Assembly (NCBI GenBank): GCA_018881555.1
Contig: JACAXG010000013.1
Span: forward strand, 8,532,191-8,596,190
Direction of reading: 5' to 3'
DNA: 64,000 bases
From: Amblyornis subalaris
Taxonomy: Eukaryota; Chordata; Aves; Passeriformes; Ptilonorhynchidae
A program made the translations under genes and the position numbers. Every line of letters begins with the position of its first letter. Within the stretch, counting starts at the first letter, position 1. Below, one piece after another: positions 1 to 13,056 of the stretch. The notes under the pieces were generated by a model. It ran no database searches and had not been told where the DNA came from. It was given only the letters and a program-made list of their open reading frames with translations.

Positions 1-2879
1 AGCTGGAATAAACAAGAGTTTATCTTTGCTGCTAAAAATGGTCCATTTTTCATCTTACAAATGAATGTTTAGTATAAAATATGTATGAATGATGCCAGCA
101 CAAAAATCACTGTGAAGGCTGGATATATTAATTTCAGTGCTTTGACTAACATAAGTCTATTTGTGGTGAAACTGAAGGGGTTTGCTCTTGCTGGAGTTTG
201 TGTGCTGAGTATTTTTAGGCTAAAAAGACACATTCTTTTTGTTCAGTCATGACAAGCTCCTGCTGTACCCTTAGTTAATGTCAACTGAAGAGTGCTTTGG
301 GCACAGTTATTATTTATATCAGTTCTCCAAACAGTCTCTTGCTGGGGTACAGGATCTTCAGTGGGGATTTTATTGATGCAAAATGCCGTGCTCATATGTT
401 ATGCTTGATGGGAACAGTTATATAGCCAGGAGTTAAGTGTCCCAGTATGAGTGAGGGGTCTGCAGACTGGGTGAAATCACCCCAGGATGGGTTTACAGAT
501 AAGGTGAGTCTTGGGCATTGAAGAAATGTGCAGAATTACTTCGTTGGAGGTTGCTCCCCACTGTCCTGCACCAGGGCTGGATTCCTGCTGCTGAATCCAA
601 GGTTTTCCTCTTCTTTGTGCCAGACTCCNTAAAACACAATAAGGTATCTCTATATGTTAACACAAAATTCAGCAAGTGACTATCATAGACCGTAGGCAGA
701 GTGGAAAATAAGGGTAAAAGGAAGCTATATCAGGACATACAATTATTTGCATGAAAAATCCTACAGCTGAGAATAATGGATGGGGCAAGAAGGAAGGGAG
801 AGATTTCCATTTAATAATGATCTGTCTGGGTCAAAGGGACACACAAAAATTTGGAATNAATCCTGGGCCTCTCTGAGTAGTTGTCTGCATATTTAGGAGC
901 CTTAAATCCATAGATCCTGCTCCCATTACTCAGATTTGTGGGTTTTCTGCTCTCATTTCTTCCTTGGTACACATATATGCTGTGCAATAGCAAGCCTAAA
1001 GTTACATCTTTCATTCCTAACTGCACAAAACCAATAAGACTAAATGACTGAAATACAGCATTAGGGAACAAAACCTTCCTCCTCCCTCATTTTCTTCCTC
1101 CATGACACAAGCTAATGGCATGTCCACAGAATTATTATATAGAAGAGTATCATCCATGAAAGAAAACCCGAGCATCACTTCTCTCCTCTTTGACACAGGG
1201 AAGTGATATCTCTGTGGCACAAAATCGGTGCACCTGGGCATGGAGTCAGATTCAAAATGTGTGATGGTGTCTTATCTAATAGGATAAATTAACTCTTCCA
1301 AAAAAAAGCACCATGCTGTTTGTCCAGGATGTCGATAGATTTCCACCTATGTTTCCTCTCGCGAGCAGAAATCAGACAACAAGAGAACTAACAAATGATT
1401 CCTCTCCTCCAATGCCTCAAACATCACTATAATGATGGGAAAACAATGGCAACTTCTATAACCATCATGAAACGAAGAATTTACTGNCATATTTCTTATG
1501 GGACCTAATTTAAAGCAGTGTTCTTAGAGAAACTCAGGTCAAGAGTAAAGAAGAAAAAGTTGACAGAGATCTGGTTTGACAGCTGGAATATCACAGAGCA
1601 TACCAGGTTAAACTCGGAGNGCTTTATGGAAGAGGATTTCTTACGGGGAACATGCCTGAATCCCAACTAACTGGAAATAAAAGCAAAGCTTTTCTGATTC
1701 TTGGTATATAACTTCCCTTACAAATGCATGCTGTAAGTGGAAATAGTTTTGCCAGAAATATTTTCATTGATCTGCTCTTTTTGCAGAAGTCCTGGGCCAT
1801 AAGTCTTACCTTTTTTCAGGAAAAAATCCAGNATTTTGCACTCGGGTTGGCGAACGGATGTGGCTGTACCTCTTTGAGGAAAATGCAACCTGAAGGCACA
1901 GCATCCCTCCATCTGTTGGTGTTCATCTCTCACAAGGGTTTCTTACCTCTTGCTTGTTCATAGATCCTCTAACTCACAAGAATTAAGCTGTAATCTTTCT
2001 GACCAGTGAGGATGTGGCTTTGGTCACCCAGAAATGGGTATTCNATCGATCTTCTTGACTTAGACTTCAAAGTCTAAGTAAGTGCCTAAATTAAGCAAAA
2101 ATTGACATCTTCCCCTTAGGTTTCTGTGCACTCNGTAACATTCCTTCCACATGTACTCTAGGACTAAATTTGGCACAAGCATTTGTCAGAAGCACAACAG
2201 CTAATTTTCTTTTACTAACTTCTCAGAAAGGATGGGAAAAGAACATACCCTTTAGTTTTAGTCAATATTCTTGACTTCAGAGAGGCAAACAGGTATCCTT
2301 TAGCTGTCAGTTCCTTGTAATTTGTTTTAAAGTTTTGCAAAGGTCATGTAAGAGAAGGAGTGGGGGGTACCTGCAGGGAAATGTCTCTNTTTTACAGTAA
2401 AAGCAGGAACCCACAGCTAAGGCTATTTTTGTGGATTTTTCTAACAGAATAGGGTTTTTAAACTGCTTTTATATTCTGGATTTTTTTTTATTGCTAAAGG
2501 TAGCAGACCACTTTAGCAATATTAAAAAAAAAGCCCCATAGGGTCTTTGAATTAAATGCTCCTTTTGGTTTAAATGGTTGGAGACTTTGAAATAAAGAAT
2601 GGTGAGGCCTCCTATATTTGAGGGCTTTGCTGTTTGAAGCATCACTTTTGTTTTACCGTCCAAAACGTCCTCTGGGATCCTGAGAACACTTTTACAAAGC
2701 ATAAGTCCAAAAGTCACCTGTTTATGGCAAAGCTGCTCTCCAGAGGAGGGGAATAAGTGAAACTGAAGTAATGCACCTCAAATAAAGATAAAAATAGACA
2801 CAAATATTATTAAGCTTNAATAAAAGATTAAGTGTTGCTAGGCTGGAGAGGAGCAAAGCAGAGGATAAGGAAGAGAATG
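1..2879. other. Non-coding interval, no gene recognised
   Basis: I see only unique-looking, moderately AT-rich sequence with short A or T runs and scattered single Ns. The short open frames on both strands (60-86 codons) lack family motifs and overlap each other, as expected by chance. No repeat family was recognised here. Confidence 0.6.
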
Positions 2880-3165
2880 GGGATGACAAGGAATAGGAAA
2901 AGAGGAAATGGCCTCAGGTTGTGCCCAGGAAGGTCTAGGTTGGATATTAGGAGCAATTTCTTCGTGGAAAGGGTTGTCAAGCAGCAGAACAGANGTCCCA
3001 GGGCAGTGGCTGAGTCACCATTCCTGGGGGTATTTAAAAGATGTGTAGATGTGGCATTTGGGGACATGATTTAGCGGTGGCCTTGGCAGTGCTGGGTTAA
3101 TGGTTGGACTGGATGATCTCAGAGGGCTTTTCCAACCTAAACGATTCTGTAATTCTCTGATGATT
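2880..3165 (+). repeat. CR1 LINE 3' fragment with ORF2 C-terminal remnant
   Basis: This is a 5'-truncated CR1 retrotransposon. Reading the plus strand near 2882-3070 gives residues typical of the extreme C-terminus of CR1 ORF2: RGNGL, then RLDIR-NFF-ERVVK, then a VDVA-x-GDM-like end. The short 3' UTR follows, with the 'ggttggactggatgatctcag' type motif and the 'tttccaacctaa...attctgt' tail. The copy has no working reverse transcriptase, since only the last ~60 codons remain. It is one of two copies here, with the one at 24.8 kb, in which this protein tail can still be read. Confidence 0.9.
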
Positions 3166-5094
3166 AAATAATAGGATCTCATCCTGGAGGATGATCCTCC
3201 AATTATTGATATCACTCATTTTACAAACAAACAGTGTCAGCTGTGCAGGATGAGCCACCTCCTGCTCCCAGCCTCAGAGGTGCTGCCCCAAGGTGAAAAT
3301 AAAGGTCAGGAACATCAGAGGCATTGCCACTCTGTAATCAGGGATGACTGACTGTAATTGACCCAAATACAGAACAATACCTCAGACAAAGCTGCTAGGG
3401 ATCACCTGGTCATTACAACATAAACCTCTGCCAAGCCTTTTAACAGCAGTAANGACAAAAGAAAACAATATCGAGTTAAAAAAAAGGTCAGGACAGTACT
3501 ACAAAATAATTGGCAACTGAACGCACTCCTTGTGAAGCTTTACAGTCTTCATTTTTCTGACTAACAGAAACTGTACACAGGTGGTGCCAAACTTCATATT
3601 TTCTATGAATTATATGTCATTGAGAAATATTTTTGCATGGCATGTTTGTTTAAAAATATCAGAAGTTTTCATGGGTTCTAATCAACAAACCCAGGAACTA
3701 ATGGATGCCACTGAATTTTCCCAGACCCTGGCCATATTGTGTTTTCTCTAAACAAACCTGTGCTCAAGAGCTGCCACAAGCTGGTGAAGCTAAAAGCAGT
3801 GTGTCTGCAGCAAAACACAAATTTGCTGTCTTTGTTTTTGCGATTTAAGTGGAATAGCAAGAGCTGCTCTGCATGACCCAAATTTCCTCTTGCTGAAGTG
3901 GGACAACAGGAGATGGTTCTGCTCTATGGAGCAATAGCTCAAGGCGGGGCAGAGGGAGATGCTCTCAGCCATTAATAAAGCCAAGCTTCATCACCGCTCT
4001 TCAGGTCTTTGCTTGCGGTTCAACCCTTTCACGTTTGCTTTGGCATGCACAGTTTAAGAATAGTTCAGTTGAACTGGGAGAGGGGCATCCAAACCCAGGG
4101 ACATGGAGTAACNCTGCACATGTCTTCTCCTGGAGAGCCCTTTCTCAGGTCACCAGGAGTCCTTCGCTTTGACCTCCTCTGTGGGCTCTGCTCTTACATC
4201 TCATTGTATATAAAGTGCATTTTTCACATANAGAAACCCACGTTGTAACATAAAAGTATGTTTTTCCAAAAAGACATTTTTGGCACCCCGACAAAGGTCA
4301 CCTGCACAAGCCAGCTATTCTTTGAAAACCTCAAATTCTCCAGTGCAATAATGATGTTGAAATATGTTTTCATGCTCTAGAAACTTGTTTATTGGGTGTT
4401 TCAGTTTGACTGCTACAGAATGAAAAAGATTATCTTCGGATTGGTTTAGGGTCTTACATAAAGCCTCCTTCAATATACAGGTTTTTTTGCGTGGTGAGTT
4501 TGGGAATTTTCAGTCTTTTAGCCTGTGAATGTGAATTTTAAAATTCTGGAACACTGGAGTAATGTACAAATGGGTTAAAAAAAAAAAAGATTTTTTTCTG
4601 AAGAAGGGTATAATCCAGAGCAATTATTCAAATCTTATCATTAAAAGACAAAAATAATCCTATTTTGTGTTATAACTGCAATGCAATGGACAAGGTTACA
4701 TCCAAAAGGGATGCTTGGCTTTGCAGTTCTCACTCAAGGCTTTTGTTGGGAGACTTCACTCCTAGNAGCTGACCTTGTGCCTTACTGCCATGCAGAACAA
4801 CAGCTGGATTGAATGCATCCCAGGGAGTGCTGTTATTCCAAGGTGCCAATCACCCTATGAAAAGCCAAATTAAAATGTACCAACTAATAAGACCTAATTT
4901 CATGAGCAGTGTAATTAGACTTACACTGTCAGCTGTCTTCAGAAAAGAATTATTTTTAAGCAAACCTAANGGAACCTGAATAAGAAAACAATTGGATGTA
5001 TGGGCTTTGGGATGTAGATTGGNTAGCAATTTTTGGTGAAATGAATAGTGATAAACAGTGAGGTCCTGTGAGGGATCAGGTGCAGAAGGGCTTG
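3166..5094. other. Non-coding interval, no gene recognised
   Basis: This is unique-looking sequence. Just after the CR1 tail is a near-perfect palindrome at 3186-3200 (7-base arms around one base). Overlapping frames at 3.7-4.0 kb on the minus strand show no recognisable domain. Nothing else was identified. Confidence 0.55.
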
Positions 5095-5327
5095 AAAGGA
5101 AAATTAGATTAGATATAGGAAGAAATTCTTCCCTGTGAGGGTGGTGAAACCCCACACAGGGTGCCCAGAGAAGCTGTGGCTGCCCCATCCCCGGAAGTGC
5201 TCAAGGCCAGGTTGGACAGGGCTTGGAGCAACCTGGTCTAGTGGAAAGTGTCCCTGCCCAGGCAGAGGGTTGGGATGAGATGATCTTTAAGGTCCCTTCG
5301 AACCCAAACCATTCCAGGATTCCATGA
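5095..5327 (+). repeat. CR1 LINE 3' fragment
   Basis: The order of diagnostic CR1 3'-end segments is intact: 'ataggaagaaattcttccct', 'gtgcccagagaagctgtgg', 'ggccaggttggacagggctt', 'gagcaacctggtctagtgg', then the 'tctttaaggtccctt' tail. The copy is 5' truncated, non-coding and moderately diverged. Confidence 0.93.
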
Positions 5328-6130
5328 AGCTGTACAGCTGCTTTATAGAAGCCACAGGGATCTGACCTTACTGCTGTAGGTCTCTTCTTGAGAAGCACCT
5401 GCATCATTAGTCCAACTTTTACAGTGATTTTCATGTGCTGATCACCTAAGAATAAATCTAACCTTAAAATTGGAAATATGCAGGTCTGTTCAAGGAGCTG
5501 TTATCTCAGGTGGAGCATGTTGACCTGCTCCTTCAGTAGGTTTTGCCACCTGCCNGGTATGTGTGTGCAACAGCTTGTCCCCCAAAAAGTTCTTTGCAAA
5601 TTAACTTAATTAGCAAATGACCTACCATTAAAGTACAATGCTATTTTGCATCCCAGGAATTTCACTGACAGGTCTCAAGGTACTGGAACATTTTTATCTA
5701 CCAATCAATAGCCAAGCTCCCCAACACTTGTACTATCAGANGATCAAAGCTGTGATAGCGCAGCAATCAGTCATAGCCACAAGAGCACAATACTGGCTTC
5801 TAATGACATGAGTGTTATCTGAGATTTGCAGGACCTGATCAATTGAATGAGACAGTAGATGGCAATCAATAGTTTTCTATCATTATAGCAACCCCATTCA
5901 TACTGCTGGAGTAAGAGGTTTGTCAGAATTTAATTTTGTGCATTTTTTTCTGGGGTTTTATCCACTCTGATGTTTGAACTCAAACTCGATTTACCAGATG
6001 TGTGCTTTGAAGCTAGCTTCGAAGATAGCATCGAGATAGCTGAGTGATGTGTTTTGGTAATTATTTTTTATTGAAAATGATTTTTCTGCATATCCAAAAA
6101 AAAAGGAGAACGCTAATGAGCAATTGCCTT
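5328..6130. other. Non-coding interval with a short palindrome
   Basis: No gene or repeat family was recognised. A 12-base perfect palindrome, gaagctagcttc, lies at 6009-6020, within AT-rich sequence just before the next CR1 fragment. Confidence 0.5.
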
Positions 6131-6278
6131 CATAGAATGATTTAGATTGGAAGTGACCTTGAAGATCATTCAGTTCCAACTCCTGCCATGGACATCTTCC
6201 ACTNGACCAGGTTGCTCTGAGCCCCCTCCAACCTGGCCTTGGACTACATGTTTTTGGGGGAGCTGTGCAGAGGGGCTA
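6131..6278 (-). repeat. CR1 LINE 3' fragment, reverse orientation
   Basis: The plus strand shows the complement of the CR1 tail: 'catagaatgatttagattgg', 'ccaactcctgccatggacat', 'gaccaggttgctctgagccc', and 'tccaacctggccttgga'. Similarity fades after about 6260. It is a short, old, 5'-truncated copy. Confidence 0.88.
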
Positions 6279-7470
6279 ACACTGCCTGAGGGCCACAACT
6301 GCTGTTGTCACTATCAGAAAACAGGGCAAGGTGGCCCATGTTCCATAAAATTGCAACCACTTCAGTTGCTGCTCCATCTGTCTCTCATATCCATAGGTGT
6401 CCTTAGCTCAGTGCTGAAGTACAAAGCTTAAAACCTTGAATTTTGGCATTTATTTTATGAATAGTCCTGTGCAAGTAGAGCATGACATGAAAGTCTTCTC
6501 AGTCAATATTTTTCAAAAATAGAAGCCAAAATCTGTCTCCTAAATCTGTAGCCAGACTCTTAAATAGAATACCTGANTTTCTCAATGCTAAGCCCCAGCT
6601 TGCTCGTATTAAATTGATACTCTGCAGTCTTGAAATCAACTATTTATGAGCTGAATGATGCATTTAAGAGCTTAACTTNAGGTTTCTTTTTCCATCAGCC
6701 CAGTTGTTGTTATGCATGTGCTTTTAAATTTGGTGTTCTGGTCATGCTGAATGTCTGGTTGAGAAACTCAGCCCATCTGCAGCAAGCAGGTGCAGTTTCA
6801 CCCCTGGGTTAGCAGCTCTGAGGTTGCTCCAACCCTTTCTACAGATGCTGGGCTGAGCAAGGGGCTGTAGTTTTTCCCCCCTGTCCAGAATTGCCTGAGC
6901 NTTGCCTTGGAGTGAGACTTTGGTGGTGACAGCAGCTCTGCCAGGACCAGCTTCTCCATTAAATTTAGGGCAAGGTGGTTTGGTTTAACTAAGAGGAGGT
7001 AAAACACCCTTGTGCCTTGGAATTGCTCTGGGCCTTTGCTTGGTGTTGGCTTGTTAGCTGAGGTCTTTTTAACATGACCACTGGCCCAAACTAACCTAAA
7101 ACTTTCATCTGGGAGAGCACCAGTGCTTGGGATTTGCTGTTTGGCAGCAATAATATACTCCAGCAGAGAAGNGGGCCCAGGGGCCAGCAGGCCCCTGCAG
7201 GGCAGGACAGGACCCGTAAGTTCTTCAGCTCCAAAGAGGCTTTTTTGCTCAGCACACAAATGATCATCTGTGTTTGATGGGAGCTAAAGTTCATGGTTTG
7301 CTTATCAGACCAATGGAAGAAATGGTTCTTATTACAGAGTGTCATACACTTGTCCTTGCTCGTTAAAAAAAATAACGGAGGCTTAGGATCAGGTTCCCAC
7401 CTTTGTCTGGAAGCTAAACTGCTGGCCGTGAGGAAAGCTCAGTGTGCTGCTTTCATTTATTATTTTATTG
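6279..7470. other. Non-coding interval, no gene recognised
   Basis: The minus strand is open for about 150 codons at 6798-7259 with two ambiguous bases, but there is no recognisable motif and the opposite frames are also partly open. I treat it as chance and see no repeat family. Confidence 0.45.
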
Positions 7471-7745
7471 GGTAAATAATTCAGTTTAATACTTTCTTGT
7501 GATCTCTTGCCATTGTTGCAGTTTGCTTATGCACACAGCCATCAATTTAACCACATATTACAGCTGGATTTGGGTATTTGGGTAGCTGGTTATTATTTTT
7601 GGACTTACAGACAGGAGCATATCTCTTTATAAATTCTTTATCATATTTCTAGAGAAATATATTATCTCATTTGAATGTAATTAACTTAGTCACTACACAA
7701 TTAGTTTATAGGATTTATTAATGCAACTATTAAAGCCAGCTAACA
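7471..7745. other. AT-rich block, candidate conserved non-coding element
   Basis: This is an AT-rich segment without simple-sequence character. It has several TAAT/ATTA cores and a balanced non-repetitive composition, as is often seen in vertebrate conserved non-coding elements. The assignment rests on texture only; conservation cannot be judged from one sequence. Confidence 0.2.
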
Positions 7746-9031
7746 AGCTCTGGCAATCCNTATGTGGATTTTAAACCACAATACAGACAGGCATAATAAT
7801 AAAAGGGAAACATTTTAATATTCTCCTGTGGATGGAATCCAGGATTCCCTACATGTTTTACGCTGTCTTCAAATTAAAGTGCCTGCCAGCAGTTCCAGCC
7901 CTGAGGTTTTCACTCAGTTTTTACTTTGGCTGCTTTAGGCAAATTCCTATTGCCCCTTTTTCTTTTTGTATTTTTTGTTTGATTGGTTAGGTTTTTTTGT
8001 TTGTTGTTGTGGTTTGGATTTTTCTGTATTTATAAGGGTGGTAGTTGAGAAAAACATTTCTGATACACCTTTCACTGTGTTTAAGATGATGTGATTAAGG
8101 GAATTATCTTGCTTGGAAAGATAATTATTCGTGGAGCCGGGTTTGACCCTGGCTGTTGCTTTAGCAGAGGCCAGTACACCTTGGAAGAAAAATTAGGACT
8201 GTGATAATTTAATGAGAACAGACTCAGAGCATGGAAATGTTTATAATTCCACTGTTCTGTTTGAAAGATANGTTCTTGTTATAGGCTTATGTATTCATGA
8301 CAGTTTATATGTATGTAGGATTGATTTTAAAAAAATTTAAGAAATAATAATATATATTAAAAAAAACCCCAGCAAACAAGCCCTAAAGCCAAAGGCTCTA
8401 CTTAGTTAATTTTTTATTTATGAGGAAACTAGAAAATGCTGGTTTTTTATCTTCAAGATTCCTACTTGAAGTAAAATGACAAAAAAGAGGTTTCCATTGC
8501 AAGGTTATAAGACTTAAAGAAAGTCTTAACTGTGCACCTTGCCTTGCCCCTGTGGCTTTCACAGCAGAGAGAGATGTGAGCTTTTGCCCAGAATGAACAA
8601 CCATGCCCTTGGACAAAATATAAAATGAAGTGGTCACAGGTAAGTGCCATAAAAGCTGTGTGGTCCAACCCGGTGAACGAGCACCTCNGTGCAGGGGGAC
8701 AGTGTCCACAGCAGCAGTGACACCTGCCCTGTGGCCATCGTCCCCCTGGATGGTGCAGAGCTGCAGCTCATGGCTGGAGTGGAGGAAACCTGATTAGGAA
8801 ACCTGATTATTGCAATTAGATCGTGGGGTGTGTGACGCCTTTGAAAACAGCAGTGCCTTGGCAAGCCATGGCATGTNCTGCTGGCCTTGGCTTGTGCATA
8901 CGCTGAAAATAATGTGTCTGAACTTTGAAAGGTCTGAGTGATGCTCATCCCCTGCTGTGAAATCTTTAGATGAGGAATGGTGCAGATGCAAAATATAGAG
9001 TGAGTGTTGTTTGCTACGGAGTGTGGAAAGC
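7746..9031. other. Non-coding interval with T/G-rich tract
   Basis: A T/G-rich low-complexity tract lies at about 7950-8030, with repeats of the type ttttttgtttgttgttgt. An A-rich run follows near 8340-8375. The remainder is unique-looking, and no gene was recognised. Confidence 0.5.
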
Positions 9032-9160
9032 ACTGATGGCCGGGTTGGATGGGGCTTGGAGCGACCTGGTCTAGTGAAAGTTGTCCNTGCCCATGGCTGG
9101 GAGTTTGGAAAGATGAGTTTTAAGGTCTCTTCCCACACAAACCATTCCATGATTTTATGT
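9032..9160 (+). repeat. CR1 LINE 3' fragment
   Basis: A short CR1 tail is recognised by 'ccgggttggatggggcttgg', 'agcgacctggtctagtg', 'gcccatggctggga' and the closing 'aaccattccatgatttta'. It is 5' truncated and diverged; one N falls at the usual 'gtccctgccc' position. Confidence 0.9.
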
Positions 9161-11530
9161 ATCTGACTATGCACTCAAAACACCCCTGGTTTCCTGTTCG
9201 CCATGCTAGGNCCTGGACAAAGGACTTGCCCTTTGCAAGAACCTGGACACTCCAAACCCTCTGCTTTACACAGATGGAGCTTCTTTTCTTGCTTGAAGCT
9301 TGCTCTGCCCTNGGACCTGAGTGAGAAATCACCCCTGAAGCCCATGGATGTCTCCAACAGGCCCAGGTTTTCCCTGAGAGCAAAGGATGTCTGTAAGGGT
9401 TATCGAGTTTAGGGAACTGTGCACCTTGTTTGAGGTCAGGAGCTGTGATTTCCCTGATTTAGACATGTTTTTGCTCTCCTTCAAAGCCTCTTATGCAGAT
9501 TTGTCATGTGAGAACGGGTGCTCCCAGCAGTGTTGGAGGTGCTTTGCCATATGTCACAATTTGAGATTTCTGACTNTACTCCAGGTGAAGCATCAAATTG
9601 ATTTAAATTTTCTGTTGAAAGATGGAAGTTATTTTCAGAATAAATGTCTTCTGTTTTCTCTTTACTGGGTAGTTATTTTCACAAAAAGATAGAGGAGAAA
9701 GTGTCACTGGAAAAATAAGCTCAATCTTTGAATAGAAAAACAAATTATATATGTTTACATAAATAAAAATAGAGGGTAAGTAGGCCGTTATTTAGAAATT
9801 TCAGGTTTTGAATGAACATACATTGAAGAAATGACTAAAGTTATAAGCATTAAACCTAAATAACAATAATTCAATTTTCATAAGGCCAAGTCATTCTGTG
9901 TTTTAAAGCTTCAGGTTTAGATATTACGGCTGGAATTCCGGCTCTGCTGAANTTAAAGGAGCTTTGTCATTCCATGTGGCCAGAATTTCATCCAGAGGGA
10001 AGCTGCTATGAGAGCACAGAATGGTTTTCTGTGGCGAATTCAGATTTTCCTCTTGTTAGAGTACTCGTTTCAGAGCAGAGTAATGAATGGGGATTTCCAG
10101 CTCGGAAAGTGGTGAGAATGGTTTCCTTTCTCCCAGTCCTGCCACCTGGAAGGAAAGTCTCAGCCGTATGAGGGGCAGAAAGAAAAATTAAGGAGTAAAT
10201 TCAGGCTTGGAACTGTTTATGCAGAGGAACAGTNATACAGATGTGACAAAACATCTGAGGTATGCACAGCACGTGAGAGGCTGATTCCTAATGGATACTG
10301 CAATTTAAATATTCATTATTATAGGGTTATATTTTGCCAAGGTTTGTCAAACTCAGGTTTGATTCAATATCAGTGCCATTAAAACGGATNGTATTGCTTC
10401 TTTCTTTTCTTCTTATACTGAGCAATTATGTTTGCTCTTTGATGGAAACTTGTATTTTATATCGCTCAGTGCTCCCTGAAAAAAAATATTTTCCTTGAAA
10501 GTGAGTTCAGCTTAATAAAATAGACTGACTTAATTCTGAAAGAAACTGTCCCTTTAGGGTTGTNCTGTTGTTAATTTACCCATTCTTATGTTGTCTTTTA
10601 GTTAACTCAGAGGATCTTCCTTGAGGAGCTCATTCTGGTTTGAAAGGTGTTGAAGTGAGAAGNTGTACTAAGTCAGGCTCATGGAAGGTTCCTCTCCATC
10701 ATGTACAAAGGGNATAAAAAGGCTGTATGGAGAGTAGAATGAGCTTTGCCCCAACGTGGCCTGCCAGGACCAGGCAGGCATGTTCACTGCTGCCTCTTGA
10801 GCTCTGGCCTGCTACCTTCAGTCACGTTTATGGTGGCTCTGACACACATCTGCACATGGCTCAGTGAAGGACATAAACCTGGAGATGAATCTCAGCAGGG
10901 CTGGGAACAAGGTGTTCCTAGCCAAGCTGCCTAGGTGTGAAATTAATTGCTGGAGTAATCTGGATGGAGACAGACACTATTACGACATGCCCATCTGTGA
11001 GGTGAGGCGACTCTTCCACAAGTGAAAAGGTGTAAAAGAAAAAAAAAAAAATGCAAATACCAAGAGAGTTTCCCAGCCTCCAGAGTGAAGAGTGGGGTTA
11101 TCAAAGCGCTCTGCAGGTTTGCACCACAGTCTTGGATTACTGGGATATGCCTGGAGACTGCACTGATCTTCCTTTTAACTGAATGGTCATTGAGCAGTAN
11201 GCAAAGTGACTTGCCCAAAATGTAAGTAAAGACACAAATTCACCAAATAGCATTTTTGTTGTACACGGGGGCAGAGCTAAAGAGCAGGGTGGCACTTCAG
11301 CTCCTTGGAAACCCAGTGCTTTGCTGTGGTTTATTATTCAGTGAAGTATCTTACNGGTTCTGATGATTACTGCATTATTCTCATTTTGTGGGTGATTGGC
11401 TAGGATCTGTAATTTTGAAAAAAAGCCATTTCTTGAAAGGCAGAAGCACCTTTGTGTGATAGGCATGGTGTCCCTGAGAGCACCTGGAAGACTCTNCAGT
11501 ACATTACCAGCCAGGACACCTCTGTGAGCT
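9161..11530. other. Non-coding interval, no gene recognised
   Basis: The sequence is unique-looking. An A-run occurs at 11037-11050. The stretch 11201-11235 faintly resembles the 'aagtgacttgcccaa' core of MIR-type ancient SINEs, but is too short to call. The open frames at 9.2-9.7 kb show no domain. Confidence 0.5.
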
Positions 11531-11757
11531 TATCACAGAACCACAGAAGGGTTTGGGTTGGAAGGGACTTTAAAGCTCATCTTGTTCCAGACCCTTGCCG
11601 TGGGCAGGGACACCTTCCAATATCCCAGGTTGTTCCAAGCCCCGTCCANCCCAGCCNTGAACACTTCCAGGGATGGGGCAGCCACAGCTTCTCTGGGCAA
11701 CCTGTGCCAGGGCGTCACCAACCCCTGAGTCACGAACTTCTTCCTAATATCTAAACC
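11531..11757 (-). repeat. CR1 LINE 3' fragment, reverse orientation
   Basis: The complement of the CR1 3' end is well preserved over about 225 bases: 'gtttgggttggaagggactt', 'gggcagggacaccttcc', 'caggttgttccaagccc', 'gaacacttccagggatgggg', 'agcttctctgggcaacctgt', and then 'ttcttcctaatatct'. Similarity fades into 'aaaccaaatgag'. Non-coding and 5' truncated. Confidence 0.93.
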
Positions 11758-12639
11758 AAATGAGAGCTTGTCCTGAGCATCCCACTCACAGCTGTATCAT
11801 TCCCCTTTCTGGGGCTGTTTGGCTTTACCTGCTCTGTGCATTTCTAAAACTGCCTGTAACAAAGCCAAGCCTCTAAAGAAAACAATTGCTTCTCTGGACA
11901 GAGAGCAGTCATCACATCCCTTAAACCACATTTGCACCTGGGTTGTGTTGACATGGCCAATTTATCATTATTCTGTTTACTGGGCAAACACTGAGCTGTC
12001 TTTCACGCTTATTGTCTTTGGTCTTAAGTGATCCTATCAAATTTTAAATGATCTGCATCTATTACGGTTTTGGCAGCATCTCTTGCGTTATCTATGGTGA
12101 GCCTATTAACCCTCTCTAAATGCAGCTATCTTCTCTCTTAATTTNCTGAGTCAAACATCATTATGAAATCACAGACCTGTATGAAGTTAAAAGCCAGAAA
12201 AATCAGTATTTTTTTCCACATCGAATGATATTAGGAGAGATTTGTATTGTATTTGCACTGACATTTACCTATACACTTCTGCATCAATGAGTTGTGATAG
12301 NTTTCTTTTTTTTTATATTGAAACAAAAATTGCTGCAGGCTAAAGCAATGAAACAAGCCTATTCCTTGACTTCTTTCCTGCTTATCTGACTTATTTTCTA
12401 AACTGAAATCTTCTTATGTAAGCTCTAAATCCTGTCCTGAAAATAGCCTATACTTGAATGCAATTTAATATGCANAAGTGAGCAAGTTTTGTAAATGCAC
12501 ATGAAGGAGATGAGTTGAAGCCCTCTGGAAAACATTGTGCTCCAAGATAGAGAAGATTAAAGGTTAGATTTCCATGTGGTTTTCCTCACCTACATCTTCA
12601 GGAACTTGGAATCCATTTACNTAAACATATAAACCATAA
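11758..12639. other. Non-coding interval, no gene recognised
   Basis: This is an AT-rich, unique-looking spacer between two CR1 fragments. The plus-strand open frame at 11819-12031 has no recognisable feature. I see nothing else. Confidence 0.5.
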
Positions 12640-12727
12640 TCTGGTCTAGTGGGAAGTTGGCAGAGGGTTGGAACTAGATGGTCTTTAAGGTCCCTCCCAA
12701 CCCAAACTATTNATTCTATGATTTTTC
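12640..12727 (+). repeat. CR1 LINE 3' tail, very short fragment
   Basis: Only the last ~85 bases of a CR1 remain: 'ctggtctagtgggaagttgg', 'gttggaactagatggtcttt', 'aaggtccctcccaaccc', and the 'attctatgatt' end. The body of the typical tail, between 'ggaag' and 'cagaggg', is shortened. Confidence 0.88.
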
Positions 12728-13002
12728 AGGCCATGTGTTCCAATGGAAATTTTCCAGGCACAAATAAACAGGAGTTCCAGCTGGCCTCGGTGGGGGCATT
12801 GCTGACAGCCAGGCGCTGTCTGTGGTACAGTGCAGTTCCAATCATAATATTTCACATTGTGTCTCTTTAGCTGATACCTTCCTTCATGTGTCTGTTGCTC
12901 AAAAAATAAGTTTCCTGCTGTAGAGGTGGGTAGTATGGCACGAGCTTGCACGGACATCCAGGTGAGACAGGCACTTCTGGGAGAAGAAAATTGTTGTTGA
13001 GT
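12728..13002. other. Non-coding interval, no gene recognised
   Basis: A minus-strand open stretch of 138 codons (12685-13101) overlaps the CR1 tail and carries no motif. I treat it as non-coding. Confidence 0.45.
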
Positions 13003-13056
13003 CCATTTTAGAGCAAAAGAGCTGAGGCACAGAGTGAACTGATGCCTTGTCTGAAA
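13003..13056 (+). repeat. Possible ancient MIR-type SINE core
   Basis: The order 'ccattttagagcaaaagagc', 'tgaggcacagagtgaact', 'gatgccttgtctgaaa' resembles the MIR segment 'cattttacagatgaggaaactgaggcacagag...acttgcc'. About 50 diverged bases support it, so this is tentative. It would predate birds. Confidence 0.35.

Noticed and set aside
6798..7259. 153-codon minus-strand open frame
   Set aside because: It contains ambiguous codons, overlapping open frames on the same strand and no recognisable motif.
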